Positions 46,130-56,659 of a stretch of DNA of 64,000 bases are shown here, in pieces. How positions within the stretch are numbered: position 1 is the first letter of the stretch; each line of letters opens with the position of its first letter. A model generated the notes under the pieces. It saw only the letters and a list, made by a program, of their open reading frames with translations. It did no database searches and was not told where the DNA came from. Both the position numbers and the translations under genes were made by a program. The DNA comes from Heterodera schachtii (Eukaryota; Nematoda; Chromadorea; Rhabditida; Heteroderidae). The stretch lies in the NCBI GenBank assembly GCA_023374025.1, contig SIJG01000147.1:113687-177686 (forward strand), read 5' to 3'.

Positions 46130-46380
46130 ACTGATTATAAAAATAAATTTCATATTTCCCAAATTTTTCCCATTGGTCATATTCCATTTTTGTTTAAACG
46201 TATCAATTTTATAAAAAAGAAAAAAAATATTATAAGAATAAAAAGACTAAATACTTGGGCGCATCCGCAGCAAATACTGTCACTGGAATCAGGACAATTA
46301 AAATTAATACATATGTAATACAATCACAATTATACGGAATGTTTAAAAATCATTGTCAGATTTTAAAAATTAGATTAATT
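46130..46380 (+). repeat. Family A, copy 2
   Basis: tttttcccattggtcatatt, then aaacgtatcaattttataaa, then an island with GCGCATCCGCAGCAA followed by TGTCACTGGA. It joins features of the islands at 0.32 kb (TGTCACTGGA) and 47.25 kb (GCGCATCCGCAGCAA). Confidence 0.65.
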
Positions 46381-46539
46381 AAATAAATAAATAAAAATTA
46401 TTTTGTTTATTGAAATAGAGATTCAAATAATTGTTTGGTTTTAAATATTGAATAAAAATTAGACATTAAATTACCGGCTCTAATGCACTTAAAAATTTAT
46501 TTACAATTGAAATAAATAAAGCGAAAAATTAATAAATTA

Positions 46540-46750
46540 AAAAAATTTTCAAAATAAAAATTCCTGCAAATTATTTGGAAAATAATTGAAACTTTAAAAT
46601 AAATCTATGCTATTTGACTAAATTATATGTTTATATAATTAAAGATAATTTTTATAAAACTCAAAAAATAAACTAAATAAAGAAGGAGGCGGGCGCAACC
46701 TCAAGAAGTTACATGCAATTCAGCGAGAATTAAATAAAAGATGAGTTTTT
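46540..46750 (+). repeat. Family B, copy 2
   Basis: Collinear with 4905-5110. The island is ggaggcgggcgcaacctcaa, then gcgagaattaaataaaagat. Confidence 0.65.
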
Positions 46751-47012
46751 TATTGAAATTTTCTGGAAAATAACTTAGTATAATATATGGGCTTTTGTAT
46801 GCAAAATTTCAAATGATTTCGTTCATGTACAGACTAATAAATATAAACTTGTAATGAAGCATCGCTTTTTTACATTATTACTAAAAATAAAAAATGAAAA
46901 TCATTTCATTAATTTGCGTTTACGCAAGAAACAACAAACGATCTGTTACAAAATCAGATGAAATTATTAAAGAACAAAATAATGAAAATAACTAATGAAC
47001 TTACAATTAAAT

Positions 47013-47330
47013 AGTAACCTCAAAAAGGCATAAATTAAGAGACAATCAGTAAAAAATGTTTATTTTTATTAAACTTTAGTGTAATGCATTATGAAAATTC
47101 ATAGATTATAAATATATTTTTTGTATACCAAACTTTTCCTATCGTTTGTATTCATTTTTTGTTAAAAACTTATCTAATTTTAAAAACACCAAAGAGATAA
47201 AATTATAAAATAATTTAAAAATATTAACATCACAAAAAAGAGTAAAAGTGTGCGCGCATCCGCAGCAACAATTCATAAATCAGACCAACGACAAGATTGT
47301 AAATAAAAAGATTTAATACATAAAAAAATT
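47013..47330 (+). repeat. Family A, copy 3
   Basis: taacctcaaaaaggcataaa opens it as at position 1. ttttcctatcgtttgtattc and aaaaacttatctaattttaa follow. The island is gtgtgcgcgcatccgcagca. It lies only about 0.9 kb from copy 2, with family B between them, so A-B-A is a local tandem order. Confidence 0.7.
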
Positions 47331-48253
47331 GTAAACTATTAATGAAGCATTGTTAAAAATTATTAAAACTAATGAAATCAAATGATAATTATAATTATTT
47401 TAAAATTAATAAGATCAAAACCGAAGAATACGAAAAAATATTATTGTTTTATTCAATGAGGAAATTGGTTTTTTATACAAAAGAACAAATAATTAAAAAA
47501 AAACTATAAACACCCAGAATATTTAATCTCTAATTAAATGAATAAATTCTGTAAAATTCTTTTTCATATATTAATGATGGTGGAGCTGCAGTCAAAGAAA
47601 AGAATCATTTCGGAGCAACTCAAATTCATTCTTAATCTTTTTATAGAAATTTTTTTTTGAATAATTAATGTCGTTATTTAAATTTGTATTCAAGAGTATA
47701 ATAAAACAAAAAATTTGTACACAAAGTTAAATATTTTGAAAAAAAAAGGTATCGAAAATTAAATTAAATAAATAAAAAATTATAAGCATATAAAAGATAA
47801 TTAACGAGTGAAATTAAAAAATAATAAATATTAAATTAAAATCATAAATAAATAATTATCCATAACTATTTTATGAATTTATATTGATAATAAAATCAAA
47901 TAAAAAAATTTGTTTAAATTAAAATATTACACAGTGAGACAAAAATGACAATTTAAATAAACAATAGCAAAATTAAACGTCAACATACTCTTTGAAATTT
48001 TCATATTAATTATGAAAAACATTTTTTCCTTGAAATATCTAATTTTCTTTTAAATATAAAGAAACTCAAAAATGATATATTTATAAATAATAGAAAATAA
48101 AATACAAAATTCAACTCGGTATTTGAGATATCTTATTGTAATAATTTCTAATAGAAAAAAAATCGATTTTTTTAAAGTATAAAATTTTTGTTTTATTCAT
48201 CATCTCAAATAACTCACTTTGAATTGGCTAGGCAATAAATAAATTCATATTCA
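47331..48253. other. AT-rich background, A-rich plus strand
   Basis: No gene is seen. A GC island lies at about 47575-47625 (ggtggagctgcagtcaaaga). Confidence 0.55.
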
Positions 48254-48263
48254 TGAAATTTCT

Positions 48264-49185
48264 AGAGGTGCGCCGTGACTGAAAAAACCCGTGAATCGTG
48301 ATACATGACCGTGAATTGATACTGTGTTTCGTGACCGTGATCCAAAAACCCGTGAAATTTACAGTTTCGTGACCGTGACCGTGAATTTTTTGAATTCAAT
48401 TTTTCCCTGCCGGCGAATTTTTTGTTTTTGCACTGTCTTTTTTTGTAGCATAATTTTCTAAAAAAAAATTTGGGAGAAGGTAGTCCTTAAGCGCCGATAG
48501 AAGCCGCCGCAAAAAATTTTGAAATGAATTCAATTTGAGCACAGATTTTGTTCAAAAAATGACAAAATTTTGGGAATCTGACCAATTTTTTTATGAAAAG
48601 AATAAGCTTTTGGAGCACAGCGATGTCGATAGGCGCCGTAAGGTGAAAAAATCTAAAATTTGAGTGCAATTTGTGCACAGATTTTGTCCGTAAAATGAGC
48701 CAATTTTGCAATTTAGTCAATTTAAAAAGGCAAAAACGATGAAAAAAGACAGTTACCCATTTTTAAGAAAAATAGCGGTTTTAGTGGAAAATTTTTAAAA
48801 ATTTGTAGGGAAATTTTTAACGGATTTTGCCCAAAATAGCTTTATTTCGAGCGAATTTTTTAGAGAAATTTAAGAGTTTTATTTAAATGGGTTATCCTTG
48901 AAAGTTGACTTTTTATTATTTTACGCACAATATTGCCAGTTCGCTTTGTTCACAAAAGTTTCAGGAATAGGGGAGAGGGCGGCGGTGCCGATAGGTGCCG
49001 CCGGGGAAATTTTTTTGAAAATTTTGCTATGTTTCTTAGCAAACTTTGCCCAAAAAATGACCAATTTCTCTATGAAAACAATATGTAATTCGTAATTTTC
49101 AATTTTATCCAGTGTAAATTTTCACGGAATAATCGTGAATTGGTACCGTGAATGTAACCGTGACCGTGAGTCACGGCGTACCTCT
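48264..49185. mobile_element. hAT-like MITE with CCGTGA word arrays
   Basis: The ends are AGAGGTGCGCCGTGACT and, inverted, AGAGGTACGCCGTGACT. The flanks are an exact 10-bp direct repeat, TGAAATTTCT (48254-48263 and 49186-49195). The repeat could be read as an 8-bp hAT duplication with TAGAG at the left end, or as a 9-10-bp Mutator-type duplication. Near both ends CCGTGA and GTGACCGTGA are repeated (48270-48385 and 49120-49175). The centre holds three copies of the GGCGCCG module (starting about 48491, 48625 and 48985). It has no transposase. ORFs at 48487-48720 and 48898-49095 lie in the modules and are not genes. Confidence 0.85.
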
Positions 49186-49468
49186 TGAAATTTCTAAAAG
49201 TACTTTTTTGGAATTCTTTCAATTATGAGTTATTCTAATAAAAATATGGGATTAAATTAATTAATTAATTAATCCAATAATAATTTTTTATAATAAAATT
49301 TATAATATGAGGAAAATATGTAAAAAATAACCGTTGCACAAATTAATGATAAAATAATAAAAAAACCTCCAAAAGTGAATTAAAGAAGGGATTTACGAAA
49401 AATACTAGGGTGTAACATAAGTTTTGTCCCCCGAAAATTTGTTCGAGGTTTTATTAATTTTTTTAAAA

Positions 49469-49561
49469 TTAAACAAAACACAATGATGATTCAAAATTTT
49501 GTCCATTATTATCGATAAGATGTTGCCATTTTTCATGCAAAAGATCAATCCAATCCCAATG
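49469..49561 (-). pseudogene. mariner-type transposase C-terminal remnant
   Basis: A minus frame ending in TAA at 49469 reads about 30 residues: H-W-D-W-I-D, then L-L-H-E-K-W-Q, then I-D-N-N-G-Q-N-F-E, then about six more residues. The pattern L-x-x-K-W-Q-x-x-I-D-x-N-G-x-x-F-E just before the stop is what I recall for the C-terminus of mariner-family transposases. It also lies where expected, close to one inverted end. In the copy at 35.3 kb the same region has stops and shifts. The upstream catalytic D,D,D region is missing from both copies. The assignment fits the TA duplications and end sequence but rests on a short stretch. Confidence 0.55.
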
Positions 49562-49867
49562 GAAAAGTATTTAAGGAGTTAGTGTTGATAAAGTAAAAAT
49601 GGTCATTTTCAAGGTAGGTATTTTTGAAGTTTGATTTAGGGAAAATGAAAATAGATACAGAGCCAGAGAAAAGTGATTAAATAGAGCAAAGTTAGTACTA
49701 TAAGAATACAAAAATATATAATAGTAAAAATTGAATTATTATAGGGCTGAGTCCGAAAGTGGTCTCCAAAATCGGTATTTTCCACGACCACCAACTAACA
49801 AAATTCTTTAATAGTGGTCTTTAAAATTCCGAATTTAATTAAACTGGGAAAATCAACCTTGCTGAGT

Positions 49868-49994
49868 TCGAATATGGTCTTAGATTTGATCTCATAATTC
49901 TCACTGAGCCTGTACAGCTCCAACTTTATGCATGAAGTTGAAGCAGTACAGGCTCAGGTAGCAAAGACAGGTCAGATTTAAGGTCATATTCGGA
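49868..49994. repeat. Conserved central hairpin of mariner-like copy 2
   Basis: The 54-bp core palindrome 49904-49957 (ctgagcctgtacagctccaa... around ATGCAT) sits inside wider arms (tcgaatatggtcttagattt against its inverse around 49976-49994). It is the same layout as 35624-35745. Confidence 0.85.
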
Positions 49995-50162
49995 TACTGG
50001 TCTAAATTGTACAAAAAAACTTTGTTTACTGTTATTCAGGTTTCGTTTTTAACCTTAAAAAATTCGAGAAACATTAGTGGGCTAATTTCCAATTTTTTTG
50101 CATGGTCGGGAAAAAAGGCAAAAAAAATGACAGAGAATAGAAAAAATGTTACACCCTAAGTA

Positions 50163-50655
50163 ATATAATTTAATTTTCGGCTTATTTGAACCTTTCTAAG
50201 GAATAGAATAAAAGAGATACTGCCGATATTAACTAATTACTGAAAGAGGAAATTTACAAATTAAAAAAAAAAAATTTATTTTCATAAATTCAGTGCCCTC
50301 ATCTTTTAAATAAATATTAATTCAATTCAATTTTGATTATAAGTAGAGAAGTAAAATTTCAAAAAGTTTCGTTAACTTTAAAGAAGGTTATGACCAAAAA
50401 TGTTCAAGAAAACTTGCTTTTTTGAGTTTATCAGAATTTTTTTCTGACTTTTACAGGAATTTGATTGCCAAAAGAAACTATTAAACAAAAAATTTTAAAC
50501 TTCTATCAGCTGTATTATAATAGTAATTAAAAAAATGTAAATTTTTTTATTGTTTTTTATTTTAATATATAAAAAATTAATTTTAAATGATTTAGGTATA
50601 AAATTTTTTTGGTAATTGACTTTGCACAAAAAAGCAAAAATAAAAATTATAAAAC
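50163..50655. other. AT-rich non-coding stretch
   Basis: No gene is seen. gttaactttaaagaaggtta, then tgaccaaaaatg (about 50372-50403), resembles phrases in the mariner/Tc1-like interiors, but no ends are visible. Confidence 0.5.
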
Positions 50656-50661
50656 AGATTA

Positions 50662-50735
50662 ACAGATAGGGGATTCGAACCTATGATCCAGCAGAACGTT
50701 AAGAGGAGCACACTACCTCTAGAACAATGGATAGT
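50662..50735 (-). pseudogene. tRNA-like remnant, minus strand
   Basis: On the minus strand: tgttctagaggtagtgtgct, then cctcttaacg, then atcataGGTTCGAATCCcct. The first part resembles a tRNA A-box (TAGCTCAGAGGTAGAGTGCTC type). GGTTCGAATCC is a perfect B-box, and ctcttaa could be an anticodon loop. However, the anticodon stem does not pair, and the T stem pairs only if its loop is 9 nt. I read it as a tRNA pseudogene or SINE head. The 67-codon minus ORF at 50592-50795 overlaps it and is not a gene. Confidence 0.55.
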
Positions 50736-50739
50736 TGAG

Positions 50740-51090
50740 GACAACAAAATAATTATTGAATTTGTTGATTCATTAAAAATACTTTGGCACGTCATAACTC
50801 GGCACTCGGACTCATTTCGCAGAAATTGAAATCACTTTTCTTAAGAAACTTGGGATGTTCTATCTACTCACAAAATTTGGTTTCGAAACCCCGCGGACAC
50901 CTGGCCACCCTCTTTTGTAAGCAATGGCAATAAATAAAAAATTTTTGATAAAATACTTAAAAAAAGAAAAATCTAAATCGTAATAATGAATAAGCAATTG
51001 TAATTAACTGATCTTATTTATACAAAAAACCTTTTTACCATTTAATGAAAAAAAAGTTTTTCATTTAAACTATAAAAAAACAAAAATGAT
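50740..51090. other. AT-rich stretch beside the palindrome
   Basis: 50960-51090 (gatcttatttatac.., then cctttttaccatttaatg, then actataaaaaaacaaaaatg) is similar to 42120-42240, part of a family A-like copy. The palindrome that follows therefore sits inside a dispersed unit. Confidence 0.5.
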
Positions 51091-51093
51091 AAA

Positions 51094-52982
51094 TAATTTT
51101 TTTTTAATTTTTAAATGATATTTTTTTAAATTATGACTTGTAGACTATTAAATGTGATAATTTAAATTAAACTGAATTAATATTTATTAAAGAATAAGGC
51201 ACCTGAAATTTGTGAAATAAATTAAATAATCGCACGACTCCGATAATTTTTAAATGTTTCTATTATATGAATCCGTTAATTTGAAATAAAATATATATTA
51301 AAATAATGTTAAAATATATACTTTAATGTGCGTCAGTCACACGTTTATTTTTTTGACTTTCAAATTACATGTTTGTATTTATGTGATGCAAAAAAATTAA
51401 TATTTTGATAATTTCCTTTATAACTTTTCGATCGGCTGAAAAAATAACTTAATATAAATTTTATTTGTTATAAAAATTTGTTTTTTTGTTGCTGTTTAAA
51501 GATTAAATTTATACTAATTTTAATAATACATTCCGTAACATAACAAATATCTTTTTTTTTATAGTGGTTCCGTAATATAAAACCAAATAGTAATATTTTT
51601 TAAGTAGTATTTTATAAGTGATCTAATAAATTATTTTATCTTTATAATAAATTTATTTATGTAGATATTTTTAATTTTTTAGATAAAGTTAATTTTAACC
51701 CATATGTTTTTTAAATGCATAAATATCTGTAAATTGATTTTACTCAACTCACTTATTAAAACTATATATTAGAATTTCATATAAAACTAAAAGAATGGGT
51801 ATTAATTTCAAAAATTGTTTTATTTTCTTAATAAATTTTTTTTGGGATTCAAAATAAATCCGTTTATATTCCTTTCAATTTTAACACAAATATTTTAAGG
51901 TTAATACAGTCATGGTCATATCTTTAGCACCACTTAAAATTTCGTATCAAATTTCTTTAAAATTGATTATAAAATCTCAATTTGAGTATATTGTGTAAAT
52001 ATGTTATACATTTCTTGAAGTATTTTTTGTGGGCTTTCTATTGATACCAATCATTAACCATTTCATAATTGTTATAATTGGTTATTAATCATTTGACCAA
52101 CTGCACTTCCTTTTTTGGGGTGGTCATATCTTTAGCACCACTTTTTGAATCTCGAATTTGAGAGCACAAAAAAATCTGAAATAATTCATGCTAACACAAA
52201 TTTTGATGCTGATCAAAAAAGTCTTTTGCACCAACTTGATCAGATCACTCCTTCATGGTGATCTGGACAACCCAAAATACACTGAAAATCGGGGAAATTT
52301 TCGAAAAAATCCTAGGGGGTTGGGAAAATTTTTTGCAAATTTTGAGTAGGCTAACTGGAAAGAGCACAAAATTTACTAAGATTTGCAGTTTTGAATGTTG
52401 GATCTTAACTTATAGCCGCTGAGGTATGGGCACTTTCATTTCGATGTCTTCAAAAAGTACTGTATTTCTTAAGAAAATAGTGCATTTATTTGGTTTTATA
52501 TTACGGAACCACTATAAAAAAAAAGATATTTGTTATGTTACGGAATGTATTATTAAAATTAGTATAAATTTAATCTTTAAACAGCAACAAAAAAACAAAT
52601 TTTTATAACAAATAAAATTTATATTAAGTTATTTTTTCAGCCGATCGAAAAGTTATAAAGGAAATTATCAAAATATTAATTTTTTTGCATCACATAAATA
52701 CAAACATGTAATTTGAAAGTCAAAAAAATAAACGTGTGACTGACGCACATTAAAGTATATATTTTAACATTATTTTAATATATATTTTATTTCAAATTAA
52801 CGGATTCATATAATAGAAACATTTAAAAATTATCGGAGTCGTGCGATTATTTAATTTATTTCACAAATTTCAGGTGCCTTATTCTTTAATAAATATTAAT
52901 TCAGTTTAATTTAAATTATCACATTTAATAGTCTACAAGTCATAATTTAAAAAAATATCATTTAAAAATTAAAAAAAAATTA
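51094..52982. repeat. Near-perfect palindrome, arms about 495 bp
   Basis: 51094-51589 is the reverse complement of 52487-52982. Positions add to 104076 from end to end, so there is no net indel, and every segment compared by eye agreed. This includes a 9-T/9-A run and the islands atcgcacgactccgataatt, tgcgtcagtcacacgt and cgatcggctga. The spacer of about 897 bp holds a Tc1-like element. No clear target duplication is seen outside (taaataa against tacgtaa). It may be a TIR element with very long ends or a recent inverted duplication. The 60-codon ORF at 52426-52608 spans the inner edge and is not a gene. Confidence 0.95.
51907..52462. mobile_element. Tc1-like element inside palindrome spacer
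   Basis: Bounded by TA on both sides (51905-51906 and 52463-52464), with CAGT at the left and, inverted, CAGTACTTTTTGAAG at the right. GGTCATATCTTTAGCACCAC occurs twice in direct orientation (51914 and 52122), the second perhaps from an internal duplication. 52150-52405 is the inverse of 27440-27640 in the other Tc1-like element. The ends match each other poorly, so the boundary is tentative. Confidence 0.4.
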
Positions 52983-54439
52983 CGTAAATTGAAAAGGATA
53001 AAAAATTGCTTGAAGAATTATAATAACAAAAATGTTGAAATAAATATTTATCTGATAATATAGCGATTAATATTTAAATTTTTTTATCTTATCTAAGGGC
53101 TTTGTAATATAAAGTAAAGTAACTTAAATTATAAAGCTAAACTAGAATGGTAATGAAATCAGATCACTTTTTAGTACTAATTTATTTTTACAATATTAGA
53201 TTATGCGAAATTAGACGACAAAATTCCAATTGTTCTATCGAATAAATAAATTAAGAAAAAGATTAAAAAAAGATGAAAAATTAATATCCATTGAGAAAAT
53301 GTAAATCTTTGTTCATTAAATTCTCTCAATTCTTCCGGAATTTAATCAGACAATCTGTAAAAGCACAAAAAATGTTGTTGGAAAAAAGAAATAAAATGCC
53401 ATTCAGAACTTCCAAAGAATTCAAAGTTCAATAATTCATTTTTTTATATTAATATTTTACTTTTATCTCTTCGATTTCCTTTAAATAATTAGCAAAAATG
53501 GGTTTGCTAAATAAAAATCAAAAAACAATAAAAAATTATAAGTATACTAATTTTAAATAACAAAAGCATAAAGATGAAAATATAAAAAAATAATAATGAA
53601 TTATTTAAACAATTCAACTAACTGTACAATATATGATTAATTTTTCATAAAATATTAATGACTGAAAAAATATCGAAATTACTTGCCAAAAACATAAAGA
53701 AGAATCGCAAATTGAATTTTTAAAAAAACATTAGCTGACAGCTGACAACATTGAGAAAAGTGAGAAAATACATTATCTATATATTAACAAAAAAATATAG
53801 AAAAAATTATAAATTACAATTATAATATATTTTTTATCATGAAATTCATTCATTTAAAAAATATAACGAAAAAATTATGAAAATAATACAAAATGAATAA
53901 TAATTATTAACTTAAAAAAGAGTAAAACCATCGACACAAAAATCACAAAACTAAAACAATTAATTGCCTATTAGACATAAAATTTTTAATTGTTTAAATA
54001 AAGATTATTGACAAATAAAACGCAACATGCCATGGTCAATCTAGTAAAGGAGATCAACCAAGAAAGCATGAAAAATATTTAGTTAGTTATAAAATATGCT
54101 TTAAATAAAAATATCTTATGACAGCTGCAATTCAAAGATTAAATTTGAAATAATTAATTCAAAACAATTTGCGAATATTATAATTTACTATACAAAAATT
54201 CTTGAATGTATTTTCTTTTAAAAGATTAATCAAAAATTGAAAACATTCAACATGTTATAATAAAATCACTACAGTTTCTACTTTATCTAAACATAAAATT
54301 GAATTTTAAGTAAAACAAATATAAACAAAATGAAATTATTAATGCCTATTTTTAATGAATATTATAAATTTCAAAATTATTGCTACTGATAACTTGGTCA
54401 CCTGATGTTTAGTGCATTTTAATTGTTATTAATTTTCTA
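52983..54439. other. AT-rich background, A-rich plus strand
   Basis: No gene, RNA or bounded element is recognised. Confidence 0.55.
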
Positions 54440-54660
54440 ACCAAATAAATACAATAATTAGAGTTAAAAATAAAAATTGATATTCAAATTAAATCAAACG
54501 AGCTGAAATTTTGGTTGACTCATCTATGTTTTAATAAAAAATATACATTAAAATAAATATACGATAACATACGATATAAAATAACGCCATAACCCAGCGA
54601 ACCAAGTGAAGCTCCGAGAAATATGTAAAATTGAAGATTATGAGTATTAAAACCTATGTT
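54440..54660 (+). repeat. Family C unit, copy 3
   Basis: taattagagtt, aaattgatattcaaattaaa, tcaaacgagctgaaa, ttgactcatct, an island (ccataacccagcgaaccaag), then tccgagaaatatgtaaaatt. The island shares cataaccca and aaccaa with copy 2. Confidence 0.7.
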
Positions 54661-55689
54661 TTGTTATTAAAATATCTGAAATTAAAAAATTAATTTAATT
54701 CAAAAGTATCTGCATGGCATTGAATTAAAAAGAATTGGAAATTTTGTTAAATATAAAGCATAACATAATTTGTAAAAAGAAACAGTAGCGTAAACATGAC
54801 TTAATTATGCTTAGGTATAACTTGCAATTTTTTGCAATTTAAGAATATTAAATAAAGATTTATTAAATACAACATCGACAAATAAATTTTTTATGTATAT
54901 TTTTTGGATTGTAAATGTTTTGTTATTTGGACAAAATTTATCATAAAAACATAAAAAATTAACTCTAAAATGAATAATAAAAAATTGACAAAATTATTTC
55001 CAAGCAAATTTTTTAAATTTTTTTCATTGTTACCAATTTTAAAAAATTGAAATACAATAAAATTCTTAAAAAAGTATAGAAATTTAAACATTAATTACAG
55101 AAGATAAAATGAAAGATTATTTATAAGTTTATATTATAAAAAATGATATTTGGTAATATAACAATATTTGTATATCTAATTAAAAATAATAATTATTATT
55201 AAAATTACATCTTCGCATAAACATGAACGTGAAATCAGGAGAGGCTCCATGAATTATAAAAATGAAAATAAAACAAAACAAACAAACTTATATAAAATAA
55301 GCAAATTGAATAAATAAAGAAGTACTTGAACAAAGTATAAGAAAACAATGTCGAAATAACATGATAAAGCAATTAATGAAAAAATTACAAATTCTCAATA
55401 AAATTTGAAGTAACAAAAATAAATAAAAATTTAATATAACAAAAACAATTATAAATAAAAATGCATTATCACCATTCATTGCTTAAAAACATAAAAAATG
55501 AGACTGTAAAAATAAATATTAAAAAATAAATTCGAATTTCAATAATACAACAAAAATTGAACAAAAATGGATTAAAACTCAAACTTAAAAAATACACTAA
55601 ATTACAAAAAAATGGATTTAAAAGATAAAAATGCCTATTTTCTACAAATTCGCATTTTTGTATATACTCGGAACTAAAGTAGCTAAGAC
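54661..55689. other. AT-rich background, A-rich plus strand
   Basis: No gene is seen. An island lies at about 55210-55250 (tgaacgtgaaatcaggagag). Low-complexity minus ORFs at 54891-55091 and 55288-55479 are not supported. Confidence 0.55.
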
Positions 55690-55875
55690 CTTCGAAACTG
55701 AACCGTCAAACTTTTTAAAACACAAAATTGTTATTTCAAGAGTTACTGGGCCTCAAAAGTCGAAAAATTTACTTATTCTCGACAGAGGGAAAGAAACGAA
55801 ACTGAGTTGCACGGTTGGTTAAAAAGGGTTTTCGGGTGAGGGGTTCAAATCCATTTGCCTGTAAAAAATTTTAAA
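55690..55875 (+). repeat. tRNA-like SINE candidate (better copy)
   Basis: ctcgacagagggaaagaaac, then gaaactgagttgcacggttg, then gtgagGGTTCAAATCCattt, then cctgtaaaaaattt. The middle has a D-arm-like cacggttggttaa and a B-box GGTTCAAATCC. It matches 10680-10772 over its first half. No full cloverleaf could be drawn. An A/T-rich tail follows. The 63-codon plus ORF at 55631-55822 reads into it and is not a gene. Confidence 0.45.
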
Positions 55876-56424
55876 AAAATTATTTTGTCGTGTTTTTTGG
55901 GCCGCTGATCACGATTTGACATCCAATTTCGTCCAATTACAAATCCTGACCACAAGTAGATTAAACAACATCTTTTACAAAACAAAAAATTTATAAAAAA
56001 AATAAAATTCAGTTAAATGTTCATTAATTTAACAAAACACAAATAAAATTAATAAAATGATCAACCTAATTTAAACAAAATTTATAGATCATTAAGAAAA
56101 AAAATAACAAAATTTGAAACACTTCACAATTCTCCGATATTAAGAGTCTTGCTTATAAACGGAAACTATTTTTTTGAATTTTAAAATGAATAAATATATT
56201 TCACTGACCAAAATTAATTAATTATTATAATATCCTATGCAATAAAAAATATAATTAGAGATAATAATTAAAAATGATATAAAATTAAACTGGACGAGCT
56301 TGATCGAACGCAAAATATAGAAAGGATCAAATTACGTAAAAAGTAATAAATAAATATTAAAATAAAAATTGTTTTTGGAGTATTGCTAAAGCATTAATTG
56401 AAAAGTCAAAATCCTAACCAGACA
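55876..56424. other. AT-rich stretch with partial family C unit
   Basis: 56230-56370 holds ataattagagataataatta, aaatgatataaaattaaact and ggacgagcttgatcgaacgc, the first half of family C. The second half is not seen. No gene is present. Confidence 0.55.
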
Positions 56425-56432
56425 AATCAAAC

Positions 56433-56649
56433 GGCGCCCCCACAAAGTGTCCAAGCCACGAAATGTCCACAAGAGTAAAACCCACGAAATGTCAAGAAAA
56501 AAATAAATTAAATTTTATAAAAATCCGGAAAATAAGGTCTATGAACTTATTTTCCAGATTTTTATAAAATTTAATTTATTTTTTTCTTGACATTTCGTGG
56601 GTTTTACTCTTGTGGACATTTCGTGGCTTGGACACTTTGTGGGTCAGCG
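56433..56649. mobile_element. Foldback MITE, 98-bp arms
   Basis: Arms 56439-56536 and 56546-56643 pair with one mismatch around a 9-nt loop. The flanks are an exact 8-bp duplication, AATCAAAC (56425-56432 and 56650-56657). The word CCACGAAATGTC and variants repeat within each arm (cacgaaatgtccac, cccacgaaatgtc). It is almost pure hairpin, and such near-perfect arms indicate recent activity or correction. The superfamily is uncertain (hAT or Mutator). Confidence 0.9.
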
Positions 56650-56659
56650 AATCAAACTC

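Larger units (their letters stand above)
49405..50160 (-). mobile_element. mariner-like element, copy 2 (inverse)
   Basis: The ends are CTAGGGTGTAACATAAG and, inverted, CTTAGGGTGTAACAT, each beside TA (49403-49404 and 50161-50162). The interior is the inverse of 35327-36188, including agtccgaaagtggtctccaa and the central hairpin. The second end has decayed after about 15 bp. It carries the clearest transposase remnant of the family. Confidence 0.85.

Noticed and set aside
50662..50735. Functional tRNA gene
   Set aside because: The B-box is perfect, but the anticodon stem does not pair and the T stem needs a 9-nt loop, so a working cloverleaf is unlikely.
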